DNA of 9,859 nucleotides from JBGPIT01 sp041485125. GTDB taxonomy: Bacteria > Desulfobacterota > Binatia > UTPRO1. Every line of letters begins with the position of its first letter. Position 1 is the stretch's first letter. Below are positions 5,779 to 9,859 of this stretch, one piece after another. The DNA is taken from NCBI GenBank assembly GCA_041485125.1, contig JBGPIT010000175.1, forward strand, positions 1-9,859, given 5' to 3'. Both the position numbers and the translations under genes were made by a program. The notes below the pieces were generated by a model. The model was not told the DNA's origin. It made no database searches and saw only the letters and a list, made by a program, of their open reading frames with translations.

Positions 5779-5850
5779 TGGGCGGTCGCCAAGCGGTAAG
5801 GCCCCGGACTTTGAATCCGGTATACGAAGGTTCGAATCCTTCCCGCCCAG
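5779..5850 (+). tRNA. tRNA-Gln (anticodon TTG)
   Basis: A complete cloverleaf. The acceptor TGGGCGG (5779-5785) pairs with CCGCCCA (5843-5849), and the discriminator is G (5850). The D arm starts GCCA with GG in the loop. The anticodon stem CCGGA/TCCGG encloses CTTTGAA with anticodon TTG (5811-5813), decoding CAA. The T arm is GAAGG/TTCGAAT/CCTTC. The U1-A72 first acceptor pair is typical of bacterial tRNA-Gln. CCA is not encoded. The tRNA ends 18 bp before the prs start codon and shares its promoter, so the two probably form one transcript cut by tRNA processing. I recall the same ispE / tRNA-Gln / prs order in Geobacter and relatives. Confidence 0.97.
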
Positions 5851-5868
5851 TTGTGATCTGAGGACTCG

Positions 5869-6831
5869 ATGGGCCTCCGTGCAAAGGACGACGTGATCAT
5901 CTTCGCGGGCAATTCGAACAATGCCCTCGCGCAAGACATCTGCCGCTATCTCGGGACGAGTCTCGCCAACGCCGAGGTCGGGCGGTTCAGCGACGGCGAG
6001 AGCCAGGTCGAGGTGATCGAGAACGTCCGTGGCGGCGACGTGTTCGTCATCCAATCGACGTGCCCGCCGACGAACGATCACCTGATGGAGCTCTTGTTGA
6101 TCCTCGACGCGCTGAAGCGCGCGTCGGCCGGGCGCATCACCGCGGTCGTGCCGTACTACGGCTACGCGCGCCAGGATCGCAAGGTGTCGCCGCGGGTGCC
6201 GATCAGCGCCAAGCTCGTCGCCGACCTCATCACCACCGCCGGCGCGACCCGCGTGCTCACCATGGATCTGCACGCCGGCCAGATTCAGGGCTTCTTCAAC
6301 ATCCCGGTCGACAACGTCTACGCCACGCCGGTGCTGTTGCGGTACATCCGCGAGACAGTCGTCGACGACGAGCCGGTGACCGTGGTCTCGCCGGATGCCG
6401 GCGGTGTCGAGCGCGCGCGCGCCTTCGCCAAGCACCTGAAGGCGAACCTCGCAATCATCGACAAGCGCCGGGCGGCGGCGAACCAGGTCGCGGAGATGCA
6501 CATCATCGGCGAGGTGACCGGCCGCGTCGCCGTGATCATCGACGACATCGTCGACACCGCGGGGACGATCGTCGCGGCCGCCGACGCGTTGCGGGAAGCG
6601 GGCGCGCAGGAGGTGTTCGCCTGCTGCACGCACCCCGTGCTTTCCGGGCCGGCGATCGCGCGGCTGACCGCGTCGAAGAGTCTGAAGAAGCTCATCGTCA
6701 CCGACACCATTCCGCTGCATCCGGCGGCGCAGAAGGCGCCGAACATCGCGGTGCTGTCGGTGGCGCATCTCATCGGCGAGGCCATTCGCCGCATTCACAA
6801 CGAGGAGTCGATCAGCTCGCTCTTCGTCTGA
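5869..6831 (+). CDS. prs: Ribose-phosphate pyrophosphokinase (PRPP synthetase)
   Basis: A 320-residue class I PRPP synthetase of normal length, making phosphoribosyl pyrophosphate from ribose 5-phosphate and ATP for purine, pyrimidine, histidine, tryptophan and NAD synthesis. The ATP-binding signature FSDGE is at 40-44, followed by PYYGYARQDRK (95-105) with the ATP-contacting arginine and glutamine. The Mg site DLHAGQIQGFF lies at 133-143 (H135). SPDAGGVERARAFAKHL is at 174-190, and the flexible catalytic loop IDKRR is at 197-201. The ribose-phosphate loop is DDIVDTAGT (225-233). The C-terminus SISSLFV is typical. The ATG at 5869 has TGAGGA (5859-5864) at 4 bp. It lies 18 bp after tRNA-Gln and 19 bp before rplY, so it is co-transcribed with both. 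Confidence 0.98.
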   Translation: MGLRAKDDVIIFAGNSNNALAQDICRYLGTSLANAEVGRFSDGESQVEVIENVRGGDVFVIQSTCPPTNDHLMELLLILDALKRASAGRITAVVPYYGYARQDRKVSPRVPISAKLVADLITTAGATRVLTMDLHAGQIQGFFNIPVDNVYATPVLLRYIRETVVDDEPVTVVSPDAGGVERARAFAKHLKANLAIIDKRRAAANQVAEMHIIGEVTGRVAVIIDDIVDTAGTIVAAADALREAGAQEVFACCTHPVLSGPAIARLTASKSLKKLIVTDTIPLHPAAQKAPNIAVLSVAHLIGEAIRRIHNEESISSLFV

Positions 6832-6850
6832 GCGGGCGCGAGGAAAAGTC

Positions 6851-7516
6851 ATGGATGAGATTGCACTCAAGGTCGAAGCACGTGACGGTCGCGGCAAGGC
6901 TCCCGCCCGTCGTTTACGCCGCGACGGCAAGATCCCGGGAGTCTTCTACGGACCGAAGCGCGATGCGGTGCCGCTCGCCGTGGATCGCACCGAGTTCGGC
7001 GCGCAGGTCGGCAGCGTCGAGGGCTCGCACCTGATCCGCTTCCAATCGGACGCGCCGATGCTCGGCCATCAGGTTGCGCTGGTGCGCGAGGTACAAGTGC
7101 ATCCGGTCTCGGGCGCAGTGCTCCACCTCGACTTCTACGAGGTCGACCTGACGCAACGCTTGCAGGTCACGGTGCCGCTCCACTTCGTCGGCAAGGCTCG
7201 TGGACTGGCTGACGGCGGCATCTTGCAGCCGGTTCTCCGCGAGATCGAGGTCGAGTGTCTGCCGACCGACATCCCCCAGTTCATCGAGGTCGACGTCAGC
7301 AATCTCGCGATTCACGACGCCGTGCACATCGCCGACATTCCCATGCCGACGAATGTCACGGCGGTATTCGAGAGCAACGAGGCCGTGGTCACCGTGCTGC
7401 CGCCGACGGTCGAAGAGGTGAAGACGCCCGAGGTCGTCGAAGGCGCCGTGGTGGAAGGTGCGCCGGTGGAAGGCGCCGCGCCCGCGGAGGGCGAGGCGAA
7501 GGAGAAGAAGACCTGA
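6851..7516 (+). CDS. rplY: Large ribosomal subunit protein bL25, long (CTC/TL5) form
   Basis: A 221-residue bL25 of the two-domain type, as in Thermus TL5 and Bacillus Ctc, which binds 5S rRNA. The N-terminal 5S-binding domain (about 1-95) shows RGKAPARRLRRDGKIPGVFYG and the hallmark VQVHPVSGAVLHLDFYEV (81-98). The second beta-rich domain runs from about 100 to 185. A low-complexity tail follows (from about 186): near-repeats of V-V-E-G-A / V-E-G-A and a lysine-rich end (AEGEAKEKKT), likely disordered. The ATG at 6851 has AGGAAA (6841-6846) at 4 bp. It is placed between prs and pth, a common order in deltaproteobacteria, tying PRPP supply and translation factors into one unit. The tail length is variable across the family and is not a sign of damage. 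Confidence 0.97.
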   Translation: MDEIALKVEARDGRGKAPARRLRRDGKIPGVFYGPKRDAVPLAVDRTEFGAQVGSVEGSHLIRFQSDAPMLGHQVALVREVQVHPVSGAVLHLDFYEVDLTQRLQVTVPLHFVGKARGLADGGILQPVLREIEVECLPTDIPQFIEVDVSNLAIHDAVHIADIPMPTNVTAVFESNEAVVTVLPPTVEEVKTPEVVEGAVVEGAPVEGAAPAEGEAKEKKT

Positions 7517-7551
7517 GCTCGGCCGCGTCGTGCGCGTCCGGGCGCTGATCG

Positions 7552-7568
7552 CCGCGTCGACGACGCGG
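7552..7568. repeat. Near-perfect palindrome/hairpin in the rplY-pth gap
   Basis: CCGCGTCG (7552-7559), one A, then CGACGCGG (7561-7568) is an 8-bp inverted repeat with a one-base centre. As RNA it gives a 6-bp GC stem with a 5-nt loop ending 19 nt before the pth start codon. No T-run follows. It could be a protein site or an mRNA structure that tempers pth translation, or an accident of GC-rich sequence. Confidence 0.35.
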
Positions 7569-7587
7569 TGGCGCGCGCGCACCGAAG

Positions 7588-8160
7588 ATGAAGCTGGTCG
7601 TCGGACTCGGCAATCCCGGTGCGCGCTATCGCCGCACCCGGCACAATCTCGGATTCCGCGTCGTCGACCGGTTGGCGGAGCGGTGGAGCGTCGCGGTCGG
7701 AGGCCGCCGCCACGAGACCGAGCTCGGCGAGGGCTCGTACTCGGCGCAGCGTGTGGTGCTCGCAAAGCCGCTCACTTTCATGAATCTCAGCGGCGAGGCA
7801 GTGACGCGGCTCCGGCGCAGCTATCACTGTGAGCCAGGCGACGTGATCGCGGTCTACGACGAGCTCGATCTGCCACTCGGCCGTATTCGCGTTCGGCGCG
7901 GCGGTGGGCCGGGCGGCCACCGGGGGGTGGTCTCGTTGATCGCGGCGATCGGTGCGGAGTTTTCGCGCATACGGATCGGGATCGGAAGGCCCCCGGGTGG
8001 GGCCGACCCCGCCGAATTCGTGCTGGAGGCCTTCACGCCCGAGGAGGCGGCGCGCATCGACGGAATCGTCGATCGCGCCGCCAATGCGGTCGAATCGCTG
8101 ATTCGGGACGGGCTCGAGAAGACCATGGGCGAGTTCAACCGCGTGCTTGCCGACGGTTGA
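7588..8160 (+). CDS. pth: Peptidyl-tRNA hydrolase
   Basis: A 190-residue bacterial Pth that cleaves the ester bond of peptidyl-tRNAs dropped from stalled ribosomes, recycling the tRNA. The N-terminal signature VGLGNPGARYRRTRHNLGF (5-23) includes N9 and the catalytic histidine H19. KPLTFMNLSG (60-69) gives N66, and VYDELDLPLG (89-98) gives D91. RGGGPGGHRG (104-113) follows. In Escherichia coli the last motif reads GGHNG with N114; here arginine (R112) replaces it. I recall this substitution in many homologues, so the protein is probably active. The ATG at 7588 is preceded only by a weak GAAG, and the 71-bp gap after rplY contains a palindrome, so translation may be low. It lies within the prs-rplY-pth run. 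Confidence 0.97.
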   Translation: MKLVVGLGNPGARYRRTRHNLGFRVVDRLAERWSVAVGGRRHETELGEGSYSAQRVVLAKPLTFMNLSGEAVTRLRRSYHCEPGDVIAVYDELDLPLGRIRVRRGGGPGGHRGVVSLIAAIGAEFSRIRIGIGRPPGGADPAEFVLEAFTPEEAARIDGIVDRAANAVESLIRDGLEKTMGEFNRVLADG

Positions 8161-8203
8161 GCGCGCGCGGAGACTGGCAATCGGTGGATCGGTACGATAG
8201 AAA

Positions 8204-8225
8204 CCTTCGTTTCACGAAGGAGGAG
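8204..8225 (+). promoter_or_regulatory. Hairpin overlapping the rpsF Shine-Dalgarno sequence
   Basis: CCTTCGT (8204-8210), loop TTC and ACGAAGG (8214-8220) form a perfect 7-bp hairpin. Its 3' arm supplies the AAGG of the strong AAGGAGGAG ribosome binding site (8217-8225), which sits 2 bp before the GTG start. Folding would hide half the site. rpsF-rpsR leaders in many bacteria bind the S6:S18 complex for feedback. Whether this hairpin belongs to that class is inference; a CCG lies just 3' of the site (8226-8229 reads CCGT). Confidence 0.45.
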
Positions 8226-8227
8226 CC

Positions 8228-8641
8228 GTGAGCAGGGGAGACAAAACGCGCCGATATGAGACCATGGTCGTGCTGCGCGCCGACCTGCAAGAGGTCGGTG
8301 TCAAAGAGCAGCTCGAGCGCCTGCGGAAGCTCCTCGAGACCAACGGTGCCGAGATCGTCGGTGTGCACGAGTGGGGCATCCGTGAGCTCGCGTACGAGAT
8401 TGCGAAGCAGCGCCGGGGATTCTACGCGCTCTTCGAGTACAGCAGCGCGTCGACGGCCGTTGCCGAGCTCGAACGCCAGCTGAAGCTCTCGGACGTCGTC
8501 CTACGCTTCGTCTCGGTGCGGCGCGACAAAGAGCCGCCCGTCGCGGTTGCCGAGCCCCCCATCGTCGTCGCGCCCGTGCACGTCGAGGCCGACGAGGACG
8601 ATGAGCCGATCGGCGACGGCGAGATGGCCGACCTCGAGTAG
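8228..8641 (+). CDS. rpsF: Small ribosomal subunit protein bS6
   Basis: A 137-residue S6, a component of the 30S platform that binds with S18 next to 16S rRNA. RRYET (8-12) starts the conserved fold. GIRELAYEIAKQRRGFYALF (50-69) and LKLSDVVLRFVSVRRD (85-100) complete the ferredoxin-like domain by about residue 100. The remaining 37 residues are a Pro/Val then acidic tail (ADEDDEPIGDGEMADLE), the sort of extension seen in many S6 proteins and modified by glutamylation in Escherichia coli. The GTG at 8228 is chosen because of the strong AAGGAGGAG in front, although it adds a few residues before RRYET and leaves a very short spacing. The alternative ATG at 8264 would cut into the first strand. 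It leads the rpsF-rpsR-rplI cluster. Confidence 0.96.
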   Translation: MSRGDKTRRYETMVVLRADLQEVGVKEQLERLRKLLETNGAEIVGVHEWGIRELAYEIAKQRRGFYALFEYSSASTAVAELERQLKLSDVVLRFVSVRRDKEPPVAVAEPPIVVAPVHVEADEDDEPIGDGEMADLE

Positions 8642-8662
8642 AGCGAAAGGATCAACGAAACG

Positions 8663-8959
8663 ATGCCGGGACGAGCAGGAGGACGCAGCGGCGGTGCACG
8701 CGGCCGCGGGCGATCACGGGACGATCGGGGACCACGCGGACGGCGGCCGGGACGACGGAAAGTCTGTCGCTTCTGCGCCGAGAAGGGCATCCGCATCGAC
8801 TACAAGGACACCCGCGTTCTCGGAAACTTCATCACCGATCGCGGCAAGATCATCCCGAGCCGCATCACCGGGAACTGCGCGCGTCACCAACGTCGACTCA
8901 CCACCGCGATCAAGCAGGCGCGCAGCGTCGCGCTGCTGCCGTTCGCGTCGGTGATGTAA
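8663..8959 (+). CDS. rpsR: Small ribosomal subunit protein bS18 with Arg/Gly-rich N-terminal extension
   Basis: A 98-residue S18, the partner of S6 on the 30S platform. The core starts at KVCRFC (33-38) and reads IDYKDTRVLGNFITDRGKI, then ITGNCARHQRRL and ALLPF. Cysteines C35 and C38 with C72 and H75 form the CxxC...CxxH set of a zinc-binding S18. The first 32 residues are an RGG-like, strongly basic stretch (GGRSGGARGRGRSRDDRG), longer than the short basic lead of common S18 proteins; such tails are usually disordered and contact RNA. The ATG at 8663 follows an AAAGGA (8646-8651) at a rather long 11 bp. It lies 21 bp after rpsF and 10 bp before rplI. Confidence 0.96.
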   Translation: MPGRAGGRSGGARGRGRSRDDRGPRGRRPGRRKVCRFCAEKGIRIDYKDTRVLGNFITDRGKIIPSRITGNCARHQRRLTTAIKQARSVALLPFASVM

Positions 8960-8969
8960 GGAGCGTCGC

Positions 8970-9419
8970 GTGCAAGTCATCCTGCGTGAGGAAGTCCAGA
9001 ACCTCGGCTCGATCGGCGACGTCGTCAAGGTCAAGCCGGGCTTCGCCCGCAACTACCTGCTGCCGCGCGGCCTCGCCATCGAAGCGAGCACCCGCAACCT
9101 GAAAGAGCTCGAGCACCAGAAGCGTGTCGTCGCCGACAAGCGCCTGCGGGAGCAGAAGAGCGCCGCTGCCGTCGCCGAGAAGGTCAGCGGCGTGACGGTC
9201 AGCTTCCCGATGCGCGCGGGCGAGGACGGCAAGCTCTTCGGCTCGGTGACGAACCAGGACATCCAGCGTGCGCTCGAGGAGAAGGGCTTCCCGATCGATC
9301 GCCGCCGCATCCTGCTCGACGAGCCCCTGAAGACGCTCGGCGAGCACCGCGTCGCCGTCCACGTCGGTCCGGATACGCGCGCCACCATCACCGTCACGGT
9401 GACGGCACTCGAGGAGTAG
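8970..9419 (+). CDS. rplI: Large ribosomal subunit protein bL9
   Basis: A full-length 149-residue L9, which bridges the 50S subunit near the L1 stalk and helps keep the reading frame. The N-terminal RNA-binding domain holds MQVILREEVQNLGSIGDVV and VKPGFARNYLLPRGLA (21-36). A long connecting helix follows (about 40-74). The C-terminal domain shows GKLFGSVT (87-94) and the final beta strand ATITVTVTALEE. The start is GTG at 8970, with AAGGAG (8958-8963) at 6 bp overlapping the rpsR stop; no in-frame ATG fits. It closes the rpsF-rpsR-rplI operon. The replicative helicase gene dnaB, often next in this cluster, is absent here because a convergent gene follows. Confidence 0.98.
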   Translation: MQVILREEVQNLGSIGDVVKVKPGFARNYLLPRGLAIEASTRNLKELEHQKRVVADKRLREQKSAAAVAEKVSGVTVSFPMRAGEDGKLFGSVTNQDIQRALEEKGFPIDRRRILLDEPLKTLGEHRVAVHVGPDTRATITVTVTALEE

Positions 9420-9424
9420 GCGGC

Positions 9425-9454
9425 CGCGTCGCTGCGATGGCCTCGCAGGACGCG
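9425..9454. terminator. Bulged hairpin between convergent genes, candidate bidirectional terminator
   Basis: CGCGTC (9425-9430), a bulged G, CTGCGA (9432-9437), loop TGGCC, TCGCAG (9443-9448) and GACGCG (9449-9454) form a 12-bp stem interrupted once. It fills the 42-bp gap between the rplI stop and the stop of the oppositely oriented PPOX gene. There is no T-tract on either side, so its action as a terminator is inferred from position. Confidence 0.5.
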
Positions 9455-9461
9455 CGGTCGA

Positions 9462-9859
9462 TCAGTACACGCCGCCGAGCTTGCGATGATCCCAACTGCT
9501 GACGCGCTCGGGAGTGATGCGCAACACGACGCGCTTGCGCGCCTGCGCGCGCATGACCTCGGACACGTCGGCGCTCAAGACGCCGTAGTGTTTGGTCTGA
9601 ATCGCCATCAAGACGCGCACGCAGAGCTCCTGGTCGTCGAGGATCTCGGCGCGACCGCGGATCAGCACGCCTTTCAGCTCGTCGTACTGCTCGCCCGACT
9701 CGACCAGCAGCGCGCACTGTGGATTGCGCCGCAGGTTCACCGCCTTCTGCGAGCGGGCGTAGGTCGTCATGGCGATGCGGCCGTCGTCGTCGACGACGAA
9801 CCACATCGGCACCGCGTGCGGGTAACCGTCTTTGCCGATCGAGACCAGGATGACGGTCT
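9462..9859 (-). CDS. PPOX-fold pyridoxamine 5'-phosphate oxidase family protein (N-terminus outside window)
   Basis: 131 residues are readable on the minus strand, running off the window end; the GTG at 9812 is an internal valine and not the start. The split-barrel flavin-binding pattern is clear. GKDGYPHAVPMWFVVDDDGR gives paired strands, followed by ARSQKAVNLRRNPQCALLVE, where the K-x-x-N-L-R-R-N-P segment contacts the cofactor phosphate in this fold, and then GVLIRGRAEILDD. The C-terminus SSWDHRKLGGVY is typical of a widespread subgroup of PPOX-class oxidoreductases, some of which use F420 and others FMN or heme. True PdxH activity is unlikely because the C-terminal PdxH signature is missing. 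Substrate and cofactor cannot be told from this fragment. It is convergent to rplI and separate from the ribosomal operon. Confidence 0.88.
   Translation of the reverse strand, partial: TVILVSIGKDGYPHAVPMWFVVDDDGRIAMTTYARSQKAVNLRRNPQCALLVESGEQYDELKGVLIRGRAEILDDQELCVRVLMAIQTKHYGVLSADVSEVMRAQARKRVVLRITPERVSSWDHRKLGGVY

Noticed and set aside
5722..6930. 402-codon open frame antisense to prs
   Set aside because: It runs through a tRNA gene and a promoter and lacks any recognisable motif; prs on the other strand has all its catalytic motifs.
8161..8203. Promoter upstream of rpsF (TACGAT at 8193-8198 as -10)
   Set aside because: No acceptable -35 at 16-18 bp; not enough to call.

Overview
This is a high-GC (clearly above 60% by eye) bacterial chromosomal window made almost entirely of housekeeping genes. 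I found no prophage, transposase, CRISPR array or defence cassette. The gene order (secD-secF; ispE / tRNA-Gln / prs / rplY / pth; then rpsF-rpsR-rplI) resembles deltaproteobacterial-grade lineages such as Desulfobacterota and Myxococcota, and possibly Binatota. That placement rests on remembered gene order, not a search. Neither tRNA encodes its 3' CCA.

Layout. Positions 1-1322 (+) hold the 3' end of secD and a complete secF, the membrane motor that assists the Sec translocon. Positions 1515-1842 (+) hold a self-contained small unit: a sigma70-like promoter, a 63-residue excisionase/MerR-type helix-turn-helix protein and a textbook intrinsic terminator. Positions 1890-2558 (+) encode a class I SAM methyltransferase that resembles PmtA (phosphatidylethanolamine N-methylation). 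Positions 2559-2897 form the only long non-coding stretch. It carries two perfect DnaA boxes, each followed exactly 11 bp later by a degenerate copy, plus a 12-bp palindrome. Positions 2898-4633 lie on the minus strand: an inositol-monophosphatase-family gene overlaps an SDR oxidoreductase by 14 bp, followed by tRNA-Arg(CCG).

Positions 4677-9419 (+) hold ispE (MEP isoprenoid pathway), then a strong promoter driving tRNA-Gln(TTG), prs (PRPP synthetase), rplY (bL25), pth (peptidyl-tRNA hydrolase), rpsF, rpsR and rplI. The short gaps (10-71 bp) from tRNA-Gln to rplI suggest one long or partly subdivided translation-supply operon. A perfect hairpin overlaps the rpsF ribosome binding site and could be a site of translational control. 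A bulged hairpin at 9425-9454 separates rplI from a convergent, 5'-truncated PPOX-family flavin/F420-fold gene that runs off the window end.

The proteins are ordinary. The most interesting unexplained signal is the structured DnaA-box region between pmtA and tRNA-Arg. Next are the isolated HTH gene and the rpsF leader hairpin.
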